Source: Flavobacteriaceae bacterium UBA1682 (GTDB taxonomy: Bacteria > Bacteroidota > Bacteroidia > Flavobacteriales > Flavobacteriaceae). From it: a stretch of 64,000 nt of DNA. The translations under genes and the position numbers were made by a program. The stretch covers positions 387,394 to 451,393 of the forward strand of contig DCKE01000005.1 of assembly GCA_002320285.1 (NCBI GenBank), in the 5' to 3' direction. The stretch's first letter is position 1; every line of letters begins with the position of its first letter. Shown here piece by piece: positions 54,651 to 63,009 of this stretch. The notes beneath the pieces were generated by a model. It saw nothing but the letters and a program-made list of their open reading frames with translations. It searched no databases and was not told the origin of the DNA.

Positions 54651-55391
54651 GTTCGTTGTTTTTTCGTTCGTTATTATTTCTGTTTCATATTTCATTAATT
54701 GTCTGATTGATGTTAGATGTCCAAACAATACAATCGGTACAATAAATGTCGGTAACCAACTAAATGGAAAGTTCAAAATCGCGACATTCGGTTGGTCAAA
54801 AGCAAATCTTTGAACTGGAGAAGGCGCTGAAAATAAGGCATTCACTACAATATTTACTAAAAGTCCCAAGCAAATAAAATTCCATATCAAAATAGTCTGT
54901 CGGCTCAATTTAGTTTTTGTCCATCCAAAATATGCAATAAATGGTGCAGAGATTCCAGCAAGAATGTCAAAATTTCGACCTTCAAAAGTCATTAATTCAG
55001 GAATTGCCTTGTTGAGAAAAAGCCAAAACAAAATTATTTCAACGGGTATTCTCACCACATTTAGGTAAGTCAAGTTTTCAAGTGGCAAACTGTCGATAAA
55101 TCGTCGGCCTTTTGAGCTTGCAAACAATAAAATAATTATTAAAATTGTCGGCAGAATCCCTATCCATATAATTTTTGGTGGAAAAGTGCTTGTGTCAGTG
55201 TTGTAGCTGTTTTTTAAAGTCAGAACCGCTTGAATTATCAACCAAAGCGTCAAACCAATAGAAATTGGCGTTGCTTTTTTTCGTGTCAGTTCGGAATTTG
55301 AATTTCTAACTGTCCAAATAAAAAGCGCTAAAGTTGCCACGGTTGTCAGTATAAAAGCCACCGAAATATAGGTCGGTAAATTGTCTATCAT
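54645..55391 (-). CDS. Cassette gene: seven-helix membrane protein
   Basis: 248-aa integral membrane protein with about seven hydrophobic segments, the first at 8-26 (SVAFILTTVATLALFIWTV), and short polar loops. No transporter or enzyme motif was recognised. It is the most distal cargo gene, and its stop codon lies inside the end box of attC-like site H, a hallmark of gene cassettes. Its GC and codon use look slightly different from core genes such as acnA, but this was judged only by eye. Confidence 0.7.
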   Translation of the reverse strand: MIDNLPTYISVAFILTTVATLALFIWTVRNSNSELTRKKATPISIGLTLWLIIQAVLTLKNSYNTDTSTFPPKIIWIGILPTILIIILLFASSKGRRFIDSLPLENLTYLNVVRIPVEIILFWLFLNKAIPELMTFEGRNFDILAGISAPFIAYFGWTKTKLSRQTILIWNFICLGLLVNIVVNALFSAPSPVQRFAFDQPNVAILNFPFSWLPTFIVPIVLFGHLTSIRQLMKYETEIITNEKTTNG

Positions 55392-55406
55392 CTTTTATTT
55401 GTTCAA

Positions 55407-55488
55407 TATTAACGGCGTCGCTCTACAATCATGGCTATCGCTTCGGGCTTTGGCGTTAGTAGCAAAAATTGAAGCGAATTTGTTTAAG
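55407..55488. repeat. attC-like site G (degenerate)
   Basis: Contains cttcgggctttggcg and aaaaattgaagcgaatt, matching the left half of the sites at 58853 and 60457. It ends in gtttaag, whose reverse complement includes the TAA stop (55484-55486) of the next cassette gene. The right arm seems truncated. Confidence 0.5.
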
Positions 55489-56494
55489 GCAAATATTTAT
55501 TCAAATTCAAATCCATATAATACGATTTGTTTCCGTCTTCTACCAAGAAATAAATCGTTGCTTTAGGACCATCAGATATATTGTCCTGATCTAATTTTTC
55601 GTAGCTGGTATAATCTAAACTTCTAATGTATATTTTGGATTGAGGTTTTATAATCCATTCTAATTTATCTACATCAAAAATACCGTGGGTAGTCCATTTG
55701 TCATCGTGATTGTGATTGTACTTAAAAATATTACCAGAGCTGTTTAACCAACCCAAAAGCTCATTTTCAAATTTTATCTTTCCTTTAAAACTAACTAAAG
55801 ATCCTTTTAAGCCACGACAAAGCCCTGTAGAAAACCAAATATCATCCGTTTCTTCTTTAATTTTATTAATACATTTTTCATTAAAATTAAACTGAGGTAA
55901 AGCATTTCCCTCCGTATCAATTATTCCATCAAAATATTCATCATCAGCTATTTTTTTAGTCGCTATCGCATAATACTTCCCATTGAATTTAAAAGGGCTT
56001 ACATTAAATTCGTGATGACTTTGAGCATAGTATAAATCCGAATAAGCTACTAGCTTCCCATTATCATCTACCTTAAAACCTTTGTATCCGTCTTTAGAAT
56101 CCAGTACGTCTATTTTTGGCTGACGCGGACCTTCCATAGCCATTAGATCTTGATCTCTATATATCTTTGTCACACTAACTTCTTGCGTTTTAGCATTGAT
56201 CTCATATTCGTAATCCTCTTTGTAAACACCTGTAATATTAGGTTTTGCAAGGCTTACTTCTTTCAGATTAGCAGTTGGTTTTAAAATCCGTTTTTTGTTT
56301 TTTGCGTTAACAAAGCCCGTTTTCTCTTTCACTTTATAGGGTAAGATATTTTGATAATCATCAACTTCTAAGTTTTGGTAAAGCGACTGAATTTCTCTCG
56401 TAATCGTTTCGATTTCATTGGATTCCTGAGCAAATAATGGCATCGAGAAAAGTATCATTATGAGTCCGAAAATTATTGATTTTGTTTGTTGCAT
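55484..56494 (-). CDS. Cassette gene: exported WG-repeat-like protein
   Basis: 336-aa protein with a signal peptide cleaved after MPLFAQ (residue about 22). The mature part has short repeats reminiscent of WG (KWG) repeats: EKTGFVNAKNKKRILKP, FDGIIDTEGNALPQF and THGIFDVDKLEWIIKPQ. These are beta-rich and common in exported or cell-surface proteins of Bacteroidota. No enzyme motif. It is cargo of the array and its TAA lies in the attC-like site G end box. Confidence 0.65.
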   Translation of the reverse strand: MQQTKSIIFGLIMILFSMPLFAQESNEIETITREIQSLYQNLEVDDYQNILPYKVKEKTGFVNAKNKKRILKPTANLKEVSLAKPNITGVYKEDYEYEINAKTQEVSVTKIYRDQDLMAMEGPRQPKIDVLDSKDGYKGFKVDDNGKLVAYSDLYYAQSHHEFNVSPFKFNGKYYAIATKKIADDEYFDGIIDTEGNALPQFNFNEKCINKIKEETDDIWFSTGLCRGLKGSLVSFKGKIKFENELLGWLNSSGNIFKYNHNHDDKWTTHGIFDVDKLEWIIKPQSKIYIRSLDYTSYEKLDQDNISDGPKATIYFLVEDGNKSYYMDLNLNKYLP

Positions 56495-56540
56495 TTTTTC
56501 TGTTTTGGAAAATTCTTTGTAATCGGTGTTTTTTAATTAA

Positions 56541-56616
56541 GGCTAACGTTTCTGGGAGCAGAAAAGAAAGCGCGCATGTAAAATTAAGCACTACAGTAGT
56601 AAAACCCCTATTAACT
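56541..56616. repeat. attC-like site F (short)
   Basis: Left box ggctaacgtttctgggagc fits RYYYAAC, and the right end is aaaacccctattaactgc. At 76 nt it is the shortest site, with inner arms less well paired. Confidence 0.5.
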
Positions 56617-56620
56617 GCAA

Positions 56621-57210
56621 TTATTTTTTCAGAATATGGTCTTTATTTTTTTCCTTGAAAATTTTATTAAGTTTTTCAATTCTAGATTTATTGTAGTCGA
56701 TAAATCTAAAATCAAGTGTTTTTAAAGTGTCTATTTCTGTAAGAAAATAAAATTGCTCTGCCTTTAATTTCGTATTGATTTCATTTAAGTCCAATTCTTC
56801 TAATTTTGGCAAGGAACATTTTTGTAAAAGTCATTTTGAGCTTGCTCATCTAATCCAATAACAAACCCATTTAGCAGTAATTTCTCTGCTTCCTCAAGAG
56901 GGATTTTAGGGCTAACCTCAGTTTGTGCTGTATGGTTTTCCTCACCTCCTGTAATTTCTCTTAACAACAGAGCTAACTTTAATAAATCTTCTTTAGTTTG
57001 TGAGTAGGCACAAAACATTCCCGCTTCACTATCAAAACTAACTTCTTTTTGAATTTTATGTTCTTTTACAAGTTTTTCCGCAAGTCTTTCTACCGTGTAA
57101 CCACCACAATCTTTATCTCCAAAATAATTATCGAAATAATGAAAGTCTGAACAGATCATTGAAAAACCTTTTGGGTGTTCAACTAATTTACAAGGAAAAT
57201 ACGCATTCAT
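56621..57210 (-). pseudogene. Cassette gene: Imm51-like protein, apparently frameshifted
   Basis: From ATG at 57210 the frame gives 136 residues with the Imm51-type core: CGGYTVERLAEKL near 36-48 and VSFDSEAGMFCAYSQTKEDL near 58-77, the pattern of immunity proteins against contact-delivered toxins. It stops at 56800 shortly after FYKNVPCQN. A one-base shift near 56815 joins it smoothly to a second frame (LPKLEELDLNEINTKLKAEQ) running to 56621, predicting a protein of about 195 residues. Either the gene is broken or there are two overlapping frames; a frameshift is more likely. Confidence 0.6.
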
Positions 57211-57254
57211 TTTTTGTCGGTTGTTTATTAGATCGGTCGGTTATCAAAGGTTTA

Positions 57255-57388
57255 CACATAAAGCTCTGTGCTTTGCGACAGCTAAGGAAATTGGAACTGG
57301 GTTCTCTCGGCGGGACCGAACGAAGTTATGGAAAAAAAGTAGTTTCTTTTACCAATGAAACAGCAGTTGCGCAAAACCGCTGTTTGCA
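57255..57388. repeat. attC-like site E
   Basis: Left end cacataaagctctgtgctttgcg, in which the CTTTGCG arm aligns with the other sites. Right end gttgcgcaaaaccgctgtttgca. Arms tttgcgacagc and gcagttgcgcaaa pair imperfectly. Spans 134 nt between the Imm51-like and VOC genes. Confidence 0.55.
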
Positions 57389-57404
57389 GTTCGTTTAGTA
57401 AATT

Positions 57405-57770
57405 TTACTTTTTCTGCAAATTAAAAACTGTTCCAGCTGGATCAGTAATCCAATGCATATCTTTTGGTAACTCTTCAAGCTCATCACAAGTTTCGACACC
57501 GTTTGATTTTAAATATTCTGTCGCCTCTTCTACATTTGGGACTGTTAATTGTAGCCAAGTTTCCGAATGCGTGTAATTGTCAACGCAATCTAGCCAGATA
57601 ACATTTGCTCCAAACTTAACAGAATGAGTTTTCGAAACTGTCGGATTTGTTATTTGAACTTCTTTAACTTCAAATTTTAATACGTCTCGATAAAAATTTA
57701 CCGTTGCGTCATATTTACTTTTGGGTATTTTTATCGCAATGTTTATTCCTGCTTCAAATGTATTCTCCAT
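57405..57770 (-). CDS. Cassette gene: VOC (glyoxalase/bleomycin-resistance-like) protein
   Basis: 121-aa single VOC-fold protein. Two beta-alpha-beta-beta-beta modules are seen, with NFYRDVLKFEVKEVQ and SETWLQLTVPNVEEATEYLK, and the typical end HWITDPAGTVFNLQ. Such proteins are metal-dependent enzymes or drug-binding proteins; the activity is not assignable. Resistance functions are common cassette cargo, but nothing here shows that this one is. It ends 17 bp from attC-like site E. Confidence 0.85.
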   Translation of the reverse strand: MENTFEAGINIAIKIPKSKYDATVNFYRDVLKFEVKEVQITNPTVSKTHSVKFGANVIWLDCVDNYTHSETWLQLTVPNVEEATEYLKSNGVETCDELEELPKDMHWITDPAGTVFNLQKK

Positions 57771-57809
57771 AATTCTTATTTTGGTTTAATAGAGTTTTCA
57801 TTACAATGA

Positions 57810-57939
57810 GCACTAAAGTCTAGCGGCTTTGCGAGGGAGCGGATTTTAGCACTAACGCTCAATCGAAGAACTGCTGTTGAACTTTGCAGTTTCGCCCACT
57901 ATTGCAAAACCCTTGGTACCTACAGTGTTTGCGTTACAT
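57810..57939. repeat. attC-like site D (degenerate)
   Basis: Left end gcactaaag plus arm cggctttgcgaggg. Right end attgcaaaacccttggtacc, followed by gttacat, which contains the stop codon of the next gene. End boxes are poor matches, but spacing and arms fit the others. Confidence 0.5.
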
Positions 57940-58818
57940 TCCAGTGGTCAGATATTTCATCTTTAAATTTATGTCAGTCGCTATTTTTAATAAATATTCA
58001 TTTAATGTTATCAAATGCTCCATCTCATCTGATTGTACGGAAAGTAGAGAGCTCTCAGTATCAAATCGCAGATGTTTGATAAGGCTTTTATCATTATCTG
58101 CCAAGAATAAATTTATTGATTTTTCTATATCGTAAGCATTTATCTCAACTTCATTTTCTAATTCCGCTTTGTTAAGAAAAAAGTTAAAATCGTTAAGTAA
58201 GTATGTAAATTCCGTGTTGCTAGACTTAAAATAGGTAGGATTGAAAATAATTGACTTTTGATTATCAGTGGCATCAGAATTGAGGACCTTCTCCTGACCT
58301 CCATTATCCAATTTTTCGAGACAATCGTGTATGTAATTATGCAGAGCATTTCCTAATTTTCCTTTATATATTTCTTCTGCTAATTTTTCATATCTATCTT
58401 TTAGTTCTTCATTTTTAATTGTGAGTGTAATTTCTCTTTGATAAGATCTTTCTTTCCAACGGTATTCAGGATAATCTTTTCCTTTTAATATAATTGTTTC
58501 AAGGTCTTTTGATAAATTTTGTCTGAAATCTTCTCTTATTTCTTCGGGTATTTTTTTTTGTATCCTTTCAAAATATTTTAGTAAAATTTCTTTCCATTCC
58601 TCTGCTTCTTTTTGAATTATTGGAATGTCAAAGTTATTAGAATGTACACTAAGTAAACTTAAAGCGTGTATGTCGCCAAAAATAGAAGTATTAACTTTTC
58701 TCAAATTTTTATAAAACCCAATGGCTTCTCTAATCTGTTTGACAGAATAATTCATCGCACCATAAAAACCCATTGCTGAAAAGTCATTTTTATGTATTTC
58801 GGAAGTTGTCACTTTCAT
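57934..58818 (-). CDS. Cassette gene: unknown helical protein, 294 aa
   Basis: Soluble, largely helical protein without signal peptide or membrane helix. It is rich in Lys and Glu, with coiled-coil tendency near 60-125 (EAEEWKEILLKYFERIQKK). No family was recognised. It is complete, starts 34 bp after the attC-like site C boundary and is the only gene in its unit. Its stop (57934-57936) overlaps the right border of site D. Confidence 0.6.
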   Translation of the reverse strand: MKVTTSEIHKNDFSAMGFYGAMNYSVKQIREAIGFYKNLRKVNTSIFGDIHALSLLSVHSNNFDIPIIQKEAEEWKEILLKYFERIQKKIPEEIREDFRQNLSKDLETIILKGKDYPEYRWKERSYQREITLTIKNEELKDRYEKLAEEIYKGKLGNALHNYIHDCLEKLDNGGQEKVLNSDATDNQKSIIFNPTYFKSSNTEFTYLLNDFNFFLNKAELENEVEINAYDIEKSINLFLADNDKSLIKHLRFDTESSLLSVQSDEMEHLITLNEYLLKIATDINLKMKYLTTGM

Positions 58819-58852
58819 ATATTGTATTTTGTAGATTTTTTTTTAACATTGC

Positions 58853-59045
58853 AGGTAACGTTTTGGGGCTTGGCGCACGTGGCGGAAATTGAAGCGGATA
58901 GTTTCAATTTATCGACACGGTAAGCAAAAGCCAATTAATTGAATAAATTTAAGAAAAAAGTCAATATAATTGGCTTTTTGCGGAAGAGAAAGCCGAAATT
59001 TCAAATTTAGCCTTAACCCGCCATTGCGCCAAACCTATGTTGTAC
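58853..59045. repeat. attC-like site C, 193 nt
   Basis: Left aggtaacgttttggggcttgg, right gcgccaaacctatgttgtac, with inner palindrome agccaatt...aattggct. It has the same length as and high similarity to site B at 60457-60649, so the two share a recent origin. Confidence 0.75.
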
Positions 59046-59052
59046 GCAGTTT

Positions 59053-60003
59053 TTATAAATTGTTTAAAACTTCAATAATTTTTTTTAAATCTGCTTCAGT
59101 TCCAGAATATACTTCTGTTTTATATTTTTTATCAAGTTCTAATTCGCAAATTTCATGTTTCCTTTTCTTGTCAGTAAAAAAAATGTCACTTGAAAATAAA
59201 TAACTAGAAATTCTCATAATGTCAATTTGATCTCCAGAGTTTTCTTGTTTCCCTTTCACTGCTATATATGCTCCAATTGAAAACTTTGTATTTAAAGTAG
59301 GAATTCTAGAAAAACCATTTTTCTCCAATTCAGCTAATAATAATTTTAATTCTTTTTCTTTGAAACTATGCTTATTAGTAAGTTGATATAAAAGTTGGTC
59401 AATCCAATTTGGAATTTGTGAGTTTCCAAAATTATCGGGTTTAATCCTAATGGATTTCAGTATTAAATATTCTTGTAATCGTTCTTTAAAAGTGTTTACT
59501 TCTTTTTGTTTTATAGTTTCAATAAATAGGTTTTCAGTTTTTTTGTCTAACTTATTTGTTACTACTTTGCGAAAAGTATTTACATTTAAAAATTCTGATT
59601 TTATTCCATTGCTAAATATATCGTGATGCTTATTTATATCTTCATAAAAGTCTTCAATATTTTTAAATTCTGATTTTACTAGAAATGTATTTAATGTTTT
59701 CTTATTTTTTCTAATCAATGATGAAATTAATTGAGATGTTAAAAATGGTTCAGATTTTAAAATATAACCATCCGCAATACTCTTCAAATAATTATCATGA
59801 ATTTTAGCTGATTCAAAATCTTTTCTTACAGTTTCTAAAATGTGTTCGGGACTGAGAGGACAATAAATCTTACCTGAATAATAAGACTCTTCAATTAATT
59901 TTTTTATTTCAATCCAATATGGATTAACTGATTCGATTATATCACTAATAACAAACTGGTCTAAGTAGATACATAATTTATTTTTATAATCGACTTTTCT
60001 CAT
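59053..60003 (-). CDS. Cassette gene: PIN-like domain protein
   Basis: 316-aa protein. The N-terminus NKLCIYLDQFVISDIIES with D15, the GKIYCPLSPEHILETVRKD segment and the C-terminal DQIDIMRISSYLFSSDIFFT with nearby acidic residues follow the pattern of PIN-like nuclease domains, where a few aspartates bind Mg for RNA cleavage. The assignment is by pattern and moderately sure. It has no antitoxin-like partner in its unit. It lies directly beside the second attI-like copy at 60012. Confidence 0.55.
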   Translation of the reverse strand: MRKVDYKNKLCIYLDQFVISDIIESVNPYWIEIKKLIEESYYSGKIYCPLSPEHILETVRKDFESAKIHDNYLKSIADGYILKSEPFLTSQLISSLIRKNKKTLNTFLVKSEFKNIEDFYEDINKHHDIFSNGIKSEFLNVNTFRKVVTNKLDKKTENLFIETIKQKEVNTFKERLQEYLILKSIRIKPDNFGNSQIPNWIDQLLYQLTNKHSFKEKELKLLLAELEKNGFSRIPTLNTKFSIGAYIAVKGKQENSGDQIDIMRISSYLFSSDIFFTDKKRKHEICELELDKKYKTEVYSGTEADLKKIIEVLNNL

Positions 60004-60011
60004 AAAATTGC

Positions 60012-60143
60012 GTACAACATTGTTTTTTCACGAAACTACACTATGTTTTGTTTCGTAAAAAAACACCTATATCCGTATTTCGTTAAATTCCCCGCTAATA
60101 TAATTAGTTTTTTGTAAATTAGATACTTAGAAAGTTATTTTTT
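60012..60143. other. Second attI-like segment
   Basis: gtacaac followed by the constant sequence attgttttttcacgaaac and the inverted repeat acgaaac/gtttcgt, identical in arrangement to 62835-63009. It is part of a 218-bp direct repeat (60016-60233) of the region beside the recombinase. Confidence 0.7.
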
Positions 60144-60233
60144 ATGGATAGCGAAACAATTCTAAAAACTTTACATAACTGATTGCAAGTACAGAGATAT
60201 GCTAATAATACCATAAAGTCATATTGTGGTTAT
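60144..60233 (+). pseudogene. Truncated second copy of the recombinase gene
   Basis: Thirty codons matching the recombinase start at 63010 (MDSETILKTLHN, then LQVQRYANNTIKSYCGY), with TGA at 60180-60182 where the intact copy has CGA. The match stops abruptly after the TAT at 60233. It shows that a recombinase/attI platform once lay, or was copied, inside the array. Confidence 0.9.
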
Positions 60234-60456
60234 ACTACGCTACAGCGCGAGTCCTCTCGCGTCGCGTGTATTATATTCAACAACTATCCTTCATATTGGT
60301 TTTTTTGCTAGTATAAAGAGTTTTTTTTAAATATAAAACAAGGATAAGTCTTTTGACTAAGCCACAAGAAAGGATTTACTCCAGCGAATTTCATTTTTTG
60401 AGGTCGCAGAGTTTTTAATTACCACACGAAAGGATTCGTGCGGTAGCGGGGGTGTC
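60234..60456. other. Non-coding segment between the recombinase fragment and attC-like site B
   Basis: 223 bp. It holds a small hairpin, cgcgag-tcct-ctcgcg, near 60250 and, at 60358-60455, a weak relative of the dispersed repeats at 50833 and 52447, including the hairpin cacgaaaggattcgtg. No coding pattern. Confidence 0.5.
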
Positions 60457-60649
60457 GCATAACGGTTCTGGGCTTGGCGTAGGTGGCGGAAATTGAAGCG
60501 ATAAGTTTCAATTTAGCGTCACAGTAAGCAAAAGCCAATTTATTGACTAAATTTAAGAAAAAAGTCAATGTAATTGGCTTTTTGCGGAATAGAAAGCCGA
60601 AACTTTAATTTTAGTTTTAACCCGTCATTGCGCCAAACCCTTGTTATGC
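60457..60649. repeat. attC-like site B, 193 nt
   Basis: Left gcataacggttctgggcttgg, right gcgccaaacccttgttatgc, boxes GCATAAC and GTTATGC being mutual reverse complements. Inner arms agccaatttattgac and gtcaatgtaattggct pair. It is nearly identical in layout to site C. Confidence 0.78.
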
Positions 60650-60656
60650 GTAGTAG

Positions 60657-61487
60657 CTACAGACTTCTATATTCATTTGCTCTATTTTCATTAACCCAAT
60701 TAACATATTCTTGACCAAAATTAGTTAGATGGATTTTGTCTTCATTTTTTGTAATTAAAATACTACTGAATAAATATCCTAGGTATTTCTTTACATCCCA
60801 ACTGTTAAATGAGTTTGGAAAGCTTTGTCTAACACTCTCAAAATACTCCTCAATTTCAATTCTTGTATAACCTTCAGGTGAAATTTCTGATAATTCTTTT
60901 AAAAGATTCAATTGACTTCCAAAAATATATTTATCAATCTTTACAAATTCTAATAATAACTGAGTTCCCGCTAAATGTCTTATTAATACTGTTTCTGTTT
61001 CTGTTGATACTTCAAGACCTTTTCCAGTAATTTCTTTTTTAATGGATTCTTCTAAGTCTGCTATCACTAAGGATGTACCGATTCTGTCTAAAAGTTCGTT
61101 AACAACTTTTTCATTGTCTACATTTCTTTGCTTTTTGGGTTTTTCATAATAATCACCAAAAATTTGTTTACTTGATTGAACCTGGTTTTGATTTGTTGTT
61201 AAAGAAATTACTTGTGATATGAGTTGAGCGTTTTTTGTTTCTAGTTTTTCAACTTCAGTTTCTTTATCCTTTAATTTGCGACTAATTGAAATAATTTTTC
61301 CAATTGAAAAACTATCAAATGATTCACTTAATATTAAAATCAGGATTAAAAATATTATTATAAGGTTTCCATTTTTTAAAGTTCCAATAGGTTCAACATA
61401 AACATAATTATATCCGACCATTAATGCTAAGCATATTGAAAAAAGACAAATTAATGTTCTTGTAAAATAGTTAGTTTTTTTATCCAT
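60657..61487 (-). CDS. Cassette gene: two-helix membrane protein with coiled coil
   Basis: 276-aa protein. Two N-terminal membrane helices (about 9-31 and 40-58) are followed by a coiled coil (about 70-98, KDKETEVEKLETKNAQLIS) and a soluble C-terminal domain of about 150 residues ending with a winged-helix-like stretch (IRIEIEEYFESV-type helix, then YLFSSILITKNEDKIHLTNF). No family was recognised. It is the only gene between attC-like sites A and B. Confidence 0.6.
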   Translation of the reverse strand: MDKKTNYFTRTLICLFSICLALMVGYNYVYVEPIGTLKNGNLIIIFLILILILSESFDSFSIGKIISISRKLKDKETEVEKLETKNAQLISQVISLTTNQNQVQSSKQIFGDYYEKPKKQRNVDNEKVVNELLDRIGTSLVIADLEESIKKEITGKGLEVSTETETVLIRHLAGTQLLLEFVKIDKYIFGSQLNLLKELSEISPEGYTRIEIEEYFESVRQSFPNSFNSWDVKKYLGYLFSSILITKNEDKIHLTNFGQEYVNWVNENRANEYRSL

Positions 61488-61519
61488 TATTTATTTACGT
61501 TTTGATTTTGCGCTATTAC

Positions 61520-61651
61520 GCATAACGTTTTCGGGCTTTGCGTTCGGGCGGGTTTCGGAGCACAAAGTTTCTTTTTATTACAAAAGTTCATTAGAAGCAC
61601 AAAACTCCAAGTTTGCACGTCAGCCCGCCTGACGCAAAACCCGTGTTAGGC
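61520..61651. repeat. attC-like site A (most proximal)
   Basis: Left gcataacgttttcgggctttg, right cgcaaaacccgtgttaggc. The right box GTTAGGC fits GTTRRRY, and its complement GCCTAAC fits RYYYAAC. Arms gcgttcgggcggg and cccgcctgacgc pair well. The stop TAA of the adjoining gene (61646-61648) lies inside the right box. It is 132 nt long and the best-formed site. Confidence 0.82.
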
Positions 61652-62818
61652 GTAGTTTTTTATATCGAAATCCATTTTACTCAGATATTCATCAAGTGTC
61701 ATTTTTCCTTTAGCCTTGTTCACTGCAACTTCGATCGATATTGTCGCTGAAGCAAGGGTATTTCTATTGTTATCAACGATACTAACTTTAGTTTTCTTGA
61801 AATTATCCTTTACAAACTTGTCATCGTAAATTGCACATGAAAGTTGGTCTAGGCATTGCGATGCATGTATTAAAGAAGATTTAACGTCATGTCCTACCTT
61901 TCCTTTAACATTAAGACAAAAAATTTCGTCCTGTTCTTCATTTGATACAAATTCAAAACCGACAATTTGCATGTTATGAATGATGTGCAAGAGCGAAGAC
62001 TCAAATCGAATACTCATATTTTCCGTACCGCCTAATTCAGCAACTATTTCTTCAATATAATTTAGGTCAGTCAACACTTGACCAAATCGAATTACGCCAT
62101 ATATGTCTTGTGTCCAATGTAAGATTCTGTAGAAATCGTCATAAGTCAACGTGAGTGTCTGAATATTGTTTCTTCCATACTCAACCACGATGTCGTGCTT
62201 GTTAATAGTGAAAGATTTGTGTGCAGCAATGTTTCTCCACTGATTTGTCGAAATTGAAAAAAAAGGATCTTCGAGAAACAGAAATGTTTCCCCTTTTACC
62301 TGATTAGGAAAGTCCCGAATTACTTTTCCAAAGTCTGCACTTGAATTGTCAGGAATATTTCCATGCAATTTATAGTTAACAAGTTTGTCTAATAATTTGA
62401 ATCGAGGTTTAAATGCTCCTTCCAGGGTTTCGTCAATTACCTTGAAGTAATAACTTATTTTGTCTCTTTCCGAAAACTCTTTTTCGTCTGGCTGTGTCAA
62501 TACATTTGTCATCCACTTCATGTCAGTATTTGAAATATCGTTAAATGAGTCAGCCAGAACTTTAATGATTCGAGGTTTGTCGGAACCAATGCATTCTTTA
62601 TAAAGGTCAAACATCCACTCGAAAAGGTTGAAATACTCAGGTTTAGTGCAGAATCGTATGTAATTGATAATCTCAGTTCTCAATATCTCTTTGTTCTTTT
62701 CAACAATAGTTTCATCTGAGAAATACTTTCCTAATTTTAGTTTTAATAGAGCATTCCAATCTTCTACTGAAAAGTCAGAAGTAAAATGTAAGTCTTCATA
62801 TATTTTGTCTCGTTTCAA
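61646..62818 (-). CDS. Cassette gene: protein with HEPN-like motif, 390 aa
   Basis: Soluble, helical protein next to attI. The stretch QWRNIAAHKSF near residue 195 has an R-N-x-x-x-H arrangement like the catalytic motif of HEPN ribonucleases, inside a helical region with an upstream ERDKISYYFKVIDETLEGAF segment. The assignment is tentative. The only start available is TTG at 62818, just 17 bp from the attI-like box; no later ATG fits. Its stop lies in the attC-like site A box. As first cassette it should be the best expressed. Confidence 0.55.
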   Translation of the reverse strand: MKRDKIYEDLHFTSDFSVEDWNALLKLKLGKYFSDETIVEKNKEILRTEIINYIRFCTKPEYFNLFEWMFDLYKECIGSDKPRIIKVLADSFNDISNTDMKWMTNVLTQPDEKEFSERDKISYYFKVIDETLEGAFKPRFKLLDKLVNYKLHGNIPDNSSADFGKVIRDFPNQVKGETFLFLEDPFFSISTNQWRNIAAHKSFTINKHDIVVEYGRNNIQTLTLTYDDFYRILHWTQDIYGVIRFGQVLTDLNYIEEIVAELGGTENMSIRFESSLLHIIHNMQIVGFEFVSNEEQDEIFCLNVKGKVGHDVKSSLIHASQCLDQLSCAIYDDKFVKDNFKKTKVSIVDNNRNTLASATISIEVAVNKAKGKMTLDEYLSKMDFDIKNYA

Positions 62819-62834
62819 GTCTTTTTAAAATTAC

Positions 62835-63009
62835 GCCTAACATTGTTTTTTCACGAAACTACACTATGTTTTGTTTCGTTAAAAAACACCTATATCTGTA
62901 TTTCGTTAAATTCCCCGCTAATATAATTAGTTTTTTGTAAATTAGGCACTTAGAAAGTTATTTTTTGTGGATAGCGAAATAAAATTAGTTAAATTAATTT
63001 TACTTACAT
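62835..63009. other. attI-like segment next to the recombinase
   Basis: Box gcctaac at 62835-62841 joined to the constant attgttttttcacgaaac. Then come the inverted repeat acgaaac/gtttcgt around a 14-nt loop and an AT-rich leader to the recombinase start. Read on the - strand it would also contain a cassette promoter; TAGTTTCG is a weak -7 candidate. It includes a 43-bp insertion bounded by tggatagcgaaa repeats (62968 and 63011). Confidence 0.65.

Noticed and set aside
60358..60455. Insertion sequence end
   Set aside because: The hairpin and repeat similarity are real, but no transposase or terminal inverted repeats with target duplication were seen.
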